This document shows positions 1-9,314 of a stretch of DNA of 64,000 nucleotides, in pieces. Position 1 is the first letter of the stretch. Each line of letters begins with the position of its first letter. A model generated the notes under the pieces. It saw only the letters and a list, made by a program, of their open reading frames with translations. It was not told where the DNA came from and did no database searches. Made by a program: the position numbers and the translations under genes. Source of the DNA: Dokdonella sp. (GTDB lineage Bacteria; Pseudomonadota; Gammaproteobacteria; Xanthomonadales; Rhodanobacteraceae); NCBI RefSeq assembly GCF_019634845.1, contig NZ_JAHCAQ010000006.1, positions 62,001 to 126,000 of the forward strand, in the 5' to 3' direction.

Positions 1-778
1 CGCGTTCCACGCGCAGCGGCAGCGTCGGCAGGCCGCGATGCAGCAGCCAGGCAGCCAGCGGATGCAGCAGCGCACCGGTCGCGGCGCGCACCGTGCGCAG
101 CGCCGTCGCACGCGATTGGTCGCAGCACACGACGCCGGCGATGACATCGCCATGGCCGCCGAGGAACTTGGTCGCACTGTGCAGGACCCAGCTTGCGCCA
201 TGCCGCGCCGGGCGTTGCAACACCGGGGTGGCGAAGGTCGAGTCCACGAGCACGGGAACCGGGCCCGCGGCGGCAACCACGGCGCCGATGTCGACGAGGT
301 TGAGGGTCGGATTGGACGGCGTCTCGATCACCACCAGGCAAGTGTCGGCGCGGCGCCGCGCGGCGATCTCGTCGGCCGCGACGAACTCGGCCTCGATGCC
401 GCACAGGCCACTCGCGAGCAGGTGGTCGGAGGTTCCGTACAGCGGTCGCACCACGAGCACATGCTTGCCATGCTGGCTGCGTTCGAGCAGCACGGCGGTC
501 AGCGCGGCCATGCCCGAGGCAAACGCCACGCAGGCCTCGGTGCCTTCGAGCGCGGCGATGGCCGCTTCGGTGCGCGCCACGGTCGGGTTGTGCAGGCGCG
601 CGTAGATCGGGTTCGCCGCCTGCGCCGCACCGGCGACGAGGGCGTCGAAGCTGGCGGTGCCGGTGTCGAGGTCGTGAATCGGATAGGTCGTCGACAGGTC
701 CAGTGGCGGGGCATGCACGCACAGCGTGGCGAAATCGTCGCGGCCGGCATGCACGGCCATCGTGTCGAAATGAGGCAT
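1..778 (-). CDS. Cys/Met metabolism PLP-dependent enzyme (cystathionine gamma-synthase / methionine gamma-lyase family), partial
   Basis: This frame starts at ATG 778 and runs off the left edge, so only the N-terminal 259 codons are present. It reads as a fold-type I trans-sulfuration enzyme: an N-terminal segment with NPIYARLHNPTVARTE and FASGMAAL, and near the edge the PLP-lysine segment HSATKFLGGHGD. The family makes or breaks C-S bonds at the gamma carbon of homoserine esters, cystathionine or methionine. The segment normally used to separate synthases from lyases reads YGTSDHLL here and matches neither textbook form, so I leave the reaction open. A divergent Lrp-type regulator starts 97 bases upstream, which would fit an amino-acid-responsive catabolic lyase, but that is inference. 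The C-terminal domain lies outside the window. Confidence 0.85.
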   Translation of the reverse strand, partial: MPHFDTMAVHAGRDDFATLCVHAPPLDLSTTYPIHDLDTGTASFDALVAGAAQAANPIYARLHNPTVARTEAAIAALEGTEACVAFASGMAALTAVLLERSQHGKHVLVVRPLYGTSDHLLASGLCGIEAEFVAADEIAARRRADTCLVVIETPSNPTLNLVDIGAVVAAAGPVPVLVDSTFATPVLQRPARHGASWVLHSATKFLGGHGDVIAGVVCCDQSRATALRTVRAATGALLHPLAAWLLHRGLPTLPLRVER

Positions 779-875
779 GACGTTCCCCCGCAGCGGCAAT
801 ATGGCAACATTGTGGAACATGATTCGGTCCCACGGCGCATGACCGAAGCCTATTTCGCAATGAGCGGGTTTGCCG

Positions 876-1343
876 ATGCTGGACCGAATCGACTACGAGT
901 TGCTGCGACTGCTGCGGAAGAATGCTCGGCTGCCCAACAAGGACCTGGCGGCGAAAGTCGGCATCGCGCCGTCGACCGCGCTCGAACGCATCCGCCGCAT
1001 GCGCGAGGCGCGCGTGCTGCTCGGCTACCACGCCGAGATCGCGCCGCAGGCGATTGGCGTCGGCCTGCAGGCGATGGTGTCGGTGCGCCTCGCGCGCCAC
1101 TCGCGCGCGCTGGTCGACGGCTTCCACCAGCATCTGCTCGGCCTGGCCGAGGTGCTGGCCTGCTACCACGTGGCGGGCGCCGACGACTTTCTGGTCCATG
1201 TCGGCGTGCGCGACAGCGAACACCTGCGCAGCTTCACGCTGGCGGCCTTCACCGAGCGCGACGAGGTTGCCCACATCGAGACGCGCCTGATCTTCGAGTT
1301 CCGGCGCAACGTCGAACTGCCGGCGACACCGGCGCCGGCGTGA
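876..1343 (+). CDS. Lrp/AsnC-family transcriptional regulator
   Basis: This protein of about 155 residues has the Lrp/AsnC layout. An N-terminal winged helix-turn-helix covers about residues 1-55 (LDRIDYELLRLL, NARLPNKDLAAKVGIAPST, ERIRRMREARVL). A C-terminal RAM ligand-binding domain follows, with the usual pattern around VLACYHVAGADDFLVHV. I chose ATG 876 because MLDRID is the standard Lrp start; an in-frame TTG lies two codons upstream. It is divergent from the Cys/Met PLP enzyme, with 97 bases between the start codons, an arrangement typical of a local regulator controlling its neighbour. MdeR, which controls methionine gamma-lyase in Pseudomonas putida, is a known parallel. The link here is inferred from position only. 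Confidence 0.9.
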   Translation: MLDRIDYELLRLLRKNARLPNKDLAAKVGIAPSTALERIRRMREARVLLGYHAEIAPQAIGVGLQAMVSVRLARHSRALVDGFHQHLLGLAEVLACYHVAGADDFLVHVGVRDSEHLRSFTLAAFTERDEVAHIETRLIFEFRRNVELPATPAPA

Positions 1344-1356
1344 GCGGCGCGCCGCG

Positions 1357-2730
1357 TCAGGCCAGCGGTGCGAAGCGGGCGGTGAAGTGGCGCAGCTGCC
1401 GCGGCTCGGCCACGATGCGGTAGCCACGCAGGGTGCCGGCCGCGGCGGCGACTTCCTGGCAGACCTCGATCACGTAGTCGATGTGGCTCTGGGTGTAGGT
1501 GCGGCGCGGGATGGCCAGCCGCACGAGGTCGAGCGCGGCCGGCTGCTCGCTGCCGTCGGGATGGCGGCCGAACATGACGGTGCCGATCTCGCAGCCGCGC
1601 ACGCCGCCGACTTCGTACAGCGCCACCGCCAGCGCCTGACCGGGGTACTGCAACGGCGCGATCTGCGGCAGCAGGGCACGCGCATCGAGATAGACGGCGT
1701 GGCCGCCGATCGGCTGCACCACCGGGATGCCCGACCTGGCCAGCGCCTCGCCCAGATACGCGGTCGAGCGGATGCGGTAGCGCAGGTAATCGTGGTCGAC
1801 GACTTCCTTGAGGCCCTGCGCGAGCGCCTCGAGGTCGCGGCCGGCGAGGCCGCCGTAGGTCGGAAAGCCTTCGGTCAGGATCAGCAGGTTGCGGCACTGT
1901 TCGGCCAGCGCATCGTCGTTGAGCGCGAGCCAGCCGCCGATGTTGCCCATCGGGTCCTTCTTGGCGCTCATCGTCATGCCGTCGGCGAGCGCGGCCATGT
2001 CGCGCACGATGTCGGCGACGGCGCGATCGTGCTGACCGGGTTCGCGTTCGCGGATGAACCAGGCGTTCTCGGCGAAGCGACAGGCGTCGAGGAACAGCGG
2101 CACGCCATGTTTGCGGCACACCGCATGGGTTGCGCGCAGATTGGCCAGGCTGACCGGCTGGCCGCCGCCCGAGTTGTTGGTGATCGTGACGAACACCACC
2201 GGCACGCGGCCTGCATTGCGGTCGAGGAAGGCATCGAGGGCAGCGACGTCCATGTTGCCCTTGAACGGATGCAGGTTGGCCGGGTCGCGCCCTTCGGCGA
2301 TCACGAGATCGACCGCCTCGGCGCCGGTGTACTCGATGTTCGCGCGTGTGGTGTCGAAGTGGGTGTTGCTCGGAATCGTGCGGCCCTTGCCGCCGAGCAC
2401 GGTGAAGATGATCTTCTCCGCGGCGCGGCCCTGGTGGGTCGGGATCACGTGCTTGAACGGGAACAGGCCCTGCACCGCGTCGCGGAAGATCTCGAACGAA
2501 GGACTGCCCGCGTAGGACTCGTCGCCGTGCTGGATCGCCGCCCACTGGTCACGGCTCATCGCACCGGTGCCCGAGTCGGTCAGCAGGTCGATCATCACGT
2601 CGTCGGAGTGCAGCCCGAACAGGTTGTAGCCGGCGGCCTCGATTGCGCTGCGGCGCTGCTCGGGCGTGGTCATGCGCAACGGCGCCACCGACTGGATGCG
2701 GAACGGTTCGATGATGGTGCGAAAGGCCAC
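1357..2730 (-). CDS. tnaA: Tryptophanase (L-tryptophan indole-lyase)
   Basis: This 457-residue protein is a full-length member of the tryptophanase/tyrosine phenol-lyase family and should cleave L-tryptophan to indole, pyruvate and ammonia. The PLP lysine is K257 in MSAKKDPM. Other family blocks are LLTDSGTGAMS, IPTHQGR, GGQPVSLAN and EGFPTYGGL. Three positions that separate the two enzymes all read as tryptophanase. D126 (HFDTT) matches Asp137 of E. coli TnaA rather than Thr. I382 replaces the phenol-binding Arg381 of tyrosine phenol-lyase. H448 (LRHFTARF) matches TnaA His463 rather than Phe. Much of the remaining sequence looks closer to tyrosine phenol-lyase. The start is GTG, preceded by a GGGAG ribosome site. 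No tnaC-like leader or tnaB permease is adjacent. Confidence 0.93.
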   Translation of the reverse strand: MAFRTIIEPFRIQSVAPLRMTTPEQRRSAIEAAGYNLFGLHSDDVMIDLLTDSGTGAMSRDQWAAIQHGDESYAGSPSFEIFRDAVQGLFPFKHVIPTHQGRAAEKIIFTVLGGKGRTIPSNTHFDTTRANIEYTGAEAVDLVIAEGRDPANLHPFKGNMDVAALDAFLDRNAGRVPVVFVTITNNSGGGQPVSLANLRATHAVCRKHGVPLFLDACRFAENAWFIREREPGQHDRAVADIVRDMAALADGMTMSAKKDPMGNIGGWLALNDDALAEQCRNLLILTEGFPTYGGLAGRDLEALAQGLKEVVDHDYLRYRIRSTAYLGEALARSGIPVVQPIGGHAVYLDARALLPQIAPLQYPGQALAVALYEVGGVRGCEIGTVMFGRHPDGSEQPAALDLVRLAIPRRTYTQSHIDYVIEVCQEVAAAAGTLRGYRIVAEPRQLRHFTARFAPLA

Positions 2731-2767
2731 GGTGATCTCCCATGCACAGCCGGCTGCAAACCTTGCG

Positions 2768-2776
2768 ACTCTAGCA
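2768..2776 (-). promoter_or_regulatory. Possible extended -10 promoter of tnaA
   Basis: On the minus strand the bases read TGCTAGAGT, an extended -10 form (TGn followed by TAGAGT), ending 37 bases before the tnaA GTG. No convincing -35 hexamer is visible. This is a pattern match only. Confidence 0.3.
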
Positions 2777-2838
2777 CGCAGCCCGTGGCACGGCGGCCGC
2801 TGGCGATGAGGGCTCGGCGGCGCGCGCGTGGTTGCCGG

Positions 2839-4533
<1,695 letters not shown>

Positions 4534-4808
4534 CGATCCATGGGCGGCCATGCGGCAGGCATTGGCCAGAAGGGGGGCTGCCCGGCAAGGATGCAATTAG
4601 CCTGCCAGCACCGGGCGAGGCAGTTGCCGGCGTTGCCATGGCCTGATCCGCCGCGAACTGACACCATCTGTTCGAAATGCACCGGCGCTGCGCCAGACGT
4701 GACAGCGACGGTTGGCAGCGGACGCCAGCGCGTCGCCGCTGGTTACTGCCGCCGCAGCCACCGCCAGCGACGGCGTGGCTTGCGGCGTAGGTTTTGAGCC
4801 GGCGCCGG

Positions 4809-6014
4809 TCAGTGGCGCAGCGGATGCGGGTAGGGAAAGGCCTGGTATCCCGGCGGCTGCTGGTCGAGGTGCCAATCGCTGCCCTGTTCGAGCAGGGTCG
4901 GACAGGCGATCCACACCTTGTCCGGGTTGTAGCCCGGGATCGCCCGCCAATCCTCGCTCCAGTGGTCGGACCAGATGTAGGCCGCCGTGGTCTGGTAGGG
5001 CTGGGGCCGGCTGCCGCTGCAATCGTCGTCGTCGAGACTGGCCGCATAGGGCACGTAGTCCTTGACCTTGTTGTTGTAGATCACGCCGTCGCCGCCGCGC
5101 AGCGCGATGCCGTCGCCGTAGCGGTTGCCGGACGCGCCGTCGCCGTGGATCTCGTTGTCGTAGATTTCCCAGCTGCGCGAGCCGGGATGGCGCACGCCGT
5201 TGTTGTCGCGACTGGGCCCGTGGGCATCGATCTGGCCGTAGTCGCGGGTGCGCGCGGTGCTGACGAACAGGTTGTGGCGGGCCACGTACACCGAACCGCT
5301 GTTGGCGGCAATGCCGTGGCGGTTGTCGTAGAAATAGTTGTCCTCGACGAAAACGGCCTCGGCCGTGCCCAGTTGCAGCGGCGGCCAGGCGTCGCTGTCG
5401 TCGCCGTACACCGCCACGCCATAGCCCCAGCAGCCCGGCACGCACTTGAAGTTCGACAGGAACGAGTTGTCGTGGATCACGCCGCGCTGCTGCGGCCCGC
5501 GCACGGTGAGGCCGGCGTTGGAGAACTTCTCGAACACCATGTCGTGGACGCGGAAGTCGCGGCAGCGCTCGGTGAGGCCGATGCCCGCATCGAGATCTTC
5601 TTCGACGCCGTTGCCGACCACGCGCAAGTCGGCCAGCTCGACCATGGCACCGACCCCGCACTTGAACTCGATCATGTAGTCGTACCAGTTGGTCATCGTC
5701 ACGTTGCGCTTGATCACGGTGCCGCTGCCGTCGGTGGCCGTGCCGGCGCCGCGCACGGTCACGCGCGTCTTGCGGTTGGGAGCCGAGCCGCCGCCCCAGG
5801 TCAGCCGTGCGTTGCCCCAGTTGCAGGTGCCGGCACGGATGCGCACGGTACCGCCGTCGGGCACGGCGTTGAGCGCTGCCTGGACGGACGCGGGATCGCA
5901 ATCGGCGAAGATCGGGCCTTCGAAACTGTCGGCGAAGATCGGCGGCTCCCAGGCGGCCTGTGCCACGAGCGGCAGGGCGAGAGCAATCAGCAGCAACATG
6001 CGGGCGTGGCGCAT
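4809..6014 (-). CDS. Secreted right-handed beta-helix protein
   Basis: This 401-residue exported protein begins with a clear signal peptide (MRHARMLLLIALALPLVAQA). Just after it comes a duplicated element, IFADSFE then IFADCD. The body reads as a parallel beta-helix, with short recurring units such as GVIHDNSF, VFVEDNYFYDN, VYVARHNLF, WEIYDNEIHG and GVIYNNKV, the pattern of NosD/pectate-lyase-like right-handed helices. No catalytic residues can be assigned with confidence. Proteins of this shape bind or cleave polysaccharides, but the substrate here is unknown. The start at 6014 is fixed by the signal peptide, although the frame is open further upstream. It is divergent from the lipoate-ligase genes, with 188 bases between starts. 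Confidence 0.8.
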   Translation of the reverse strand: MRHARMLLLIALALPLVAQAAWEPPIFADSFEGPIFADCDPASVQAALNAVPDGGTVRIRAGTCNWGNARLTWGGGSAPNRKTRVTVRGAGTATDGSGTVIKRNVTMTNWYDYMIEFKCGVGAMVELADLRVVGNGVEEDLDAGIGLTERCRDFRVHDMVFEKFSNAGLTVRGPQQRGVIHDNSFLSNFKCVPGCWGYGVAVYGDDSDAWPPLQLGTAEAVFVEDNYFYDNRHGIAANSGSVYVARHNLFVSTARTRDYGQIDAHGPSRDNNGVRHPGSRSWEIYDNEIHGDGASGNRYGDGIALRGGDGVIYNNKVKDYVPYAASLDDDDCSGSRPQPYQTTAAYIWSDHWSEDWRAIPGYNPDKVWIACPTLLEQGSDWHLDQQPPGYQAFPYPHPLRH

Positions 6015-6045
6015 CGGTGGGCTCGGCGTCGGGATCGGCGCGCAA

Positions 6046-6054
6046 CCTATAGCA
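6046..6054 (-). promoter_or_regulatory. Possible extended -10 promoter of the beta-helix gene
   Basis: Minus-strand bases TGCTATAGG match an extended -10 element and end 31 bases before the ATG at 6014. No -35 is obvious. Confidence 0.3.
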
Positions 6055-6202
6055 AGGTGCCCCGCTTCTGGCATCATCAAGTTTGTGGAGCCACAGTCGC
6101 CGCGGACGCTGCCATCGCGTCGTCGTGGCGCACGTGCGCCGGGCTGCGGCGATGGCGTATCGTGGCGATGGCATGATGCGGTTGATGGCACAGGATGGAC
6201 GC

Positions 6203-6499
6203 ATGCACAGGCATGGTGAGTACAAGATGCCGGGCGGCAAGCTGACGGTGGTCGATCTGCAGATCGTCGACGGCCGTCTTGTCGATGTGGTGGTGAGCGG
6301 CGATTTCTTTCTCGAACCCGACGACGCACTCGCCGCGATCCACGCCGCCGTGGAAGGCCAGCCCGCCGAGCTCGACGAGAGTCGCCTGGCCCAGTTGATC
6401 GAGCACGCCACGCCGGCCCACACGCGCATGTACGGCGTCGACGCGCAGGCCATCGCGCGCGCACTGCGGCGCGCCATCGACGCCGGACGGCCGGCATGA
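6203..6499 (+). CDS. lplB: LplB-like lipoate ligase accessory (C-terminal) domain protein
   Basis: This 98-residue protein matches the domain that forms the C-terminus of one-piece lipoate ligases and exists as separate LplB in Thermoplasma. The diagnostic stretch is GEYKMPGGKLTVVD near the N-terminus, followed by the small alpha/beta body (SGDFFLEPDDAL, HTRMYGVD). LplB is needed with LplA to adenylate lipoate. I chose ATG 6203 because it has AGGATGG upstream and gives the usual LplB length; upstream in-frame starts add sequence unlike the family. It ends in an ATGA overlap with lplA, so the two are probably translationally coupled and act as one enzyme. Confidence 0.85.
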   Translation: MHRHGEYKMPGGKLTVVDLQIVDGRLVDVVVSGDFFLEPDDALAAIHAAVEGQPAELDESRLAQLIEHATPAHTRMYGVDAQAIARALRRAIDAGRPA

Positions 6500-7269
6500 A
6501 GACGCAATGGCGCGATCACGATTGGCAGCTCCTGCACGGCGCGCCATGCTCGCCGGCGCTGCACATGGCGCTGGACGAGGCAATCACCGACGAAGTCGCT
6601 GCCGGGCGTCGCGCGCCGACGCTGCGGGTATGGGAGTGGGCCGCCTCGGCGGTGGTGATCGGGCGCTTCCAGTCGCTGCGCAACGAAGTCGATCCCGACG
6701 GCGCGCAGCGCCACGCAATCGAGGTCGTGCGCCGCGTGACCGGCGGCGGCGCGATGTTCATCGAACCGGGCAACACGATCACCTATTCGCTGTCGGCGCC
6801 GGCGAGTCTGGTCGAAGGCATGAGCTTCGAGCAGTCCTACGCGTTCATGGACGCGTGGGTGCTCGATGCACTGCGCACGCTCGGCATCGAGGCCTGGTAC
6901 CAACCGCTCAACGACATCGCCTCGCGCAGCGGCAAGATTGCCGGCGCGGCGCAGATGCGGCGCGGCAAGGCCGTGCTTCACCACGTCACGATGGCCTACG
7001 ACATCGATGCGACGAAGATGCTCGAAGTGCTGCGCATCGGCCGCGAGAAGCTGTCGGACAAGGCCACCCAGAGCGCGGTCAAGCGCGTCGATCCGCTGCG
7101 CAGCCAGACCGGCCTGCCGCGCGAAGCCGTGATCGCACGCATGGTCGAGACGTTCCGCGCGCAGCACGGCCTGCATGAGGATCAGCTGCGCGCCGATGAA
7201 CTGGCGCGCGCGCAGGACCTGCTGCAGGACAAGTTCGCTACGCGCGAGTGGACCGCACTGGTGCCGTGA
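6496..7269 (+). CDS. lplA: Lipoate-protein ligase A, catalytic subunit lacking the C-terminal domain
   Basis: This 257-residue biotin/lipoate A/B ligase-fold protein would transfer lipoate to E2 and H-protein lysines in the cytoplasm. Family marks are the N-terminal helix HMALDEAI, WEWAASAVVIGRFQ, the ligand loop VRRVTGGGAMF, and SGKIAGAAQMRRGKAVLHH, which carries the conserved SGrKI(A/S)GsAQ-type lysine. It is shorter than E. coli LplA (about 338 residues), exactly because the C-terminal domain is encoded by the upstream overlapping gene. Its last 32 bases overlap the convergent FTR1 gene. Confidence 0.92.
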   Translation: MKTQWRDHDWQLLHGAPCSPALHMALDEAITDEVAAGRRAPTLRVWEWAASAVVIGRFQSLRNEVDPDGAQRHAIEVVRRVTGGGAMFIEPGNTITYSLSAPASLVEGMSFEQSYAFMDAWVLDALRTLGIEAWYQPLNDIASRSGKIAGAAQMRRGKAVLHHVTMAYDIDATKMLEVLRIGREKLSDKATQSAVKRVDPLRSQTGLPREAVIARMVETFRAQHGLHEDQLRADELARAQDLLQDKFATREWTALVP

Positions 7270-8116
7270 ACGCGGCCGCGCCGCGCGCGGGCTGCGGCGC
7301 GGCACCGGCATGGCCGCCGGCGAGATGGCGTTTGCTGTACCACATGCCGAGCACGAGCAGGCCCGCCGTGGCGAGATAGAACGCGAGCATCATGCCCGAC
7401 GGTCGCGCGTCATAGCCGATCAGGATGTGCAGGATGCGGCCGGGCAGGGAAGTGTCGGTCAACAGCCACGAACTGTCCCATACCTGCGCCTGCCAGCCCG
7501 GCAGCAGGTCGGCCTGCGCCAGATAGCGCGCCGCATTGGCGGCAAGGCCGGCGGCGAGCAACACGAGCATCCAGTTGGTGGCGGTGAAGAAATGCCGCAC
7601 CGGGATACGCAACAGGCCGAAGTAGAGCGCGAAGCCGAGCGCCGCGCCGCTGCTGATGCCGATCGCCAAACCCGCGTAGAGGCCGTCGGCGCCGCCTGCC
7701 AGCATGCCGTACAGGAACAGCACGATCTCGGAACCCTCGCGCAGCACGGCCAGCGCCACCACCGCCAGCAGCATCGTCAGCGAACTGGCGCCGGTGCGCA
7801 CCGCGCTGCCGACCTGTTTCATGTGTTGCGCCAGCTCGCGCGCGTGGCCCGACATCCACACCACGTGCCAGCCGATCATGAGCACGGCGGCGAGCAACAC
7901 GCCGGCGTTGAAGACCTCCTGGCCCATGCCGCTGGCCATGTCGGCGATGCCGCCAGCGAACGTCGCCACCAGCAACGCGCCGACCACGCCGAGCACGATG
8001 CCGCCGCCGATGAACCAGCCGCGGGCCTGCACGCCGCGCGTGGCGGCGGCGACGATGGTGACGATGAGCGCGGCCTCGAGCACCTCGCGAAACACCAGCA
8101 GTGCGATGCCCCACAT
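7238..8116 (-). CDS. FTR1-family iron permease
   Basis: This 292-residue inner-membrane protein belongs to the FTR1/EfeU iron transporter family. Two RExxE iron-coordinating motifs sit in separate membrane helices: REVLE near residue 10 and REGSE near residue 124. About seven hydrophobic segments can be counted. FTR1 permeases take up iron together with a periplasmic or membrane oxidase partner. The two genes immediately upstream encode a cupredoxin and a c-type cytochrome, which plausibly play that part. The gap to the cupredoxin stop codon is 3 bases. The C-terminal tail overlaps the end of lplA on the other strand by 32 bases. Confidence 0.92.
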   Translation of the reverse strand: MWGIALLVFREVLEAALIVTIVAAATRGVQARGWFIGGGIVLGVVGALLVATFAGGIADMASGMGQEVFNAGVLLAAVLMIGWHVVWMSGHARELAQHMKQVGSAVRTGASSLTMLLAVVALAVLREGSEIVLFLYGMLAGGADGLYAGLAIGISSGAALGFALYFGLLRIPVRHFFTATNWMLVLLAAGLAANAARYLAQADLLPGWQAQVWDSSWLLTDTSLPGRILHILIGYDARPSGMMLAFYLATAGLLVLGMWYSKRHLAGGHAGAAPQPARGAAAFTAPVRSTRA

Positions 8117-8119
8117 GGC

Positions 8120-8485
8120 CTACTCCGCAATCAGGCGACCTTGCGCCGTGTCCTGGTGAAAATCGCCGAAGAAGCGGTAGCTGCCGGCTTCGAGCGGGCC
8201 GATGTAGACGCTGATCTGGCCGCCCGGCATGACGATCTTCTCGCGCTTGAGGTCGACGCTCTCGAATTCCTCGGGCGTGCCGTCGCGGTTGGTGACGACG
8301 AGCTTGAACTTGACGCCGGCCGGCACCCTGAGCTCCTCGGGCTGCCAGCGGTGGTGCTCGATGGCGAGCTGGAACTCGGGCAGGTCGGCGGCCAGCACCG
8401 GTGCGCTGCCGGCCGCGAGCATGAGCAAAACCGGCGCGAGGCGTCGCCGCAGGGATGACATGGGGCGTGACATGGGTTGGCTCAC
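8120..8485 (-). CDS. Periplasmic cupredoxin-domain protein of the iron-uptake operon
   Basis: This 121-residue protein has an N-terminal signal peptide (RRRLAPVLLMLAAGSAPVLAA) and one cupredoxin-like beta-sandwich of the type found in the N-terminal part of EfeO. Visible elements are VPAGVKFKLVVTNRDGTPEEFES, KREKIVMPGG and a GSYRFFGDFHQ tail that lacks the full Cys-His-Met ligand set of classical blue copper proteins. In FTR1 systems such proteins bind metal or pass electrons in the periplasm. The start overlaps the stop of the cytochrome gene by 4 bases and the permease follows after 3 bases, so one transcript is likely. Confidence 0.85.
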   Translation of the reverse strand: MSQPMSRPMSSLRRRLAPVLLMLAAGSAPVLAADLPEFQLAIEHHRWQPEELRVPAGVKFKLVVTNRDGTPEEFESVDLKREKIVMPGGQISVYIGPLEAGSYRFFGDFHQDTAQGRLIAE

Positions 8486-9048
8486 GGTTGCGGCGTGCGC
8501 GTCACCGGGGCGGGCGCGTAACGCAGGTTGTCGAGCAGCGGCGTACGCGGCCGCTGGATGTGCAGGAAGTCGATCCCGGCGCGCTGGTGGCAGGCCGTGC
8601 AGGCCGCCGACAGCGCGTCATAGGCCTTGCCGAACGCGGCTTCGTCCTTCTTCTCGAGTGCCTGCTGCAGTTGGCCGAGTGCGCCGTTCATCATCGCCGG
8701 CATCACCGCGGACAGCTGGTCGGGTTGCAATTCGGGCGCCTCGCCATTGCTGGCTTCGATCGCGCGCAGGGCCTCGCCGAGTTCGCCGACCATGTAGTAG
8801 GCGAGGTTCCAGTTGCGTGCATGGCCAGCCCACCACAGTCGATCGTGGCGGATCTGCAGTTCGAGCATCTGCTGGCCGAGCTCGGGCGCCTGCAGCTTGC
8901 CCTCCAGTTCGGCCACGCGCGCCTTGAGCGCCGCCAACCCGGCCGCATCGGTCGCGGTCGCGGGCGGCTCGGCGGCAGTCAACGCCCATGCCATGCCGGC
9001 CAGCCAGCCGCAGCTTGCAAGCAGCATGCCGCGCAGTGACAGTCCCAT
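8482..9048 (-). CDS. Exported mono-heme c-type cytochrome, first gene of the FTR1 operon
   Basis: This 188-residue exported protein has a hydrophobic signal segment (LSLRGMLLASCGWLAGMAWA), a predicted helical bundle (VAELEGKLQAPELGQQMLEL and HARNWNLAYYMVGELGEAL) and a single heme-attachment motif CTACH near residue 152. It probably exchanges electrons with the cupredoxin and supports iron oxidation or reduction during FTR1 uptake; that role is inferred from the operon. ATG 9048 has GGAG at good spacing and is followed by the signal peptide, so I prefer it to upstream frame extensions. A Fur-box-like site lies just upstream. Confidence 0.85.
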   Translation of the reverse strand: MGLSLRGMLLASCGWLAGMAWALTAAEPPATATDAAGLAALKARVAELEGKLQAPELGQQMLELQIRHDRLWWAGHARNWNLAYYMVGELGEALRAIEASNGEAPELQPDQLSAVMPAMMNGALGQLQQALEKKDEAAFGKAYDALSAACTACHQRAGIDFLHIQRPRTPLLDNLRYAPAPVTRTPQP

Positions 9049-9060
9049 GCGCTCGGCTCC

Positions 9061-9080
9061 AAATGAGAACAATTCGCATC
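9061..9080 (-). promoter_or_regulatory. Candidate Fur box in front of the cytochrome-cupredoxin-FTR1 operon
   Basis: The plus strand reads AATGAGAACAATTCGCATC from 9062. It contains a 7-1-7 near-palindrome (TGAGAAC-A-ATTCGCA, 9064-9078) that resembles gammaproteobacterial Fur boxes of the AATGAGAATnATTCTCAT type. It is 16 bases from the start codon of the first iron-uptake gene, where Fur binding would block transcription or initiation. Confidence 0.55.
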
Positions 9081-9314
9081 CGCGATCATCCACCCAATGC
9101 CTGCGCGATGCAAGGCGCCCAGCCACCATGCGTTCACCTGCGCGCGAGCCAGTGAACACGTGGCAGGTCGTTGCGCCGACGCCGGCGCGCCGCCATGGCC
9201 GCTTGCGCCGGCGTCCGCGTTCCAATACAAGCTCGGTTGCAGCCTCACCGACGGGACCCACCGATGAACCCAGCAGTTGTCGCCTCCACCTGGCGCCCGG
9301 TGGCTTGAGTCGCG

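Noticed and set aside
2731-2838. A tnaC-like leader peptide before tnaA
   Set aside because: No short frame with a Trp codon and ribosome site exists in the 108 bases upstream.
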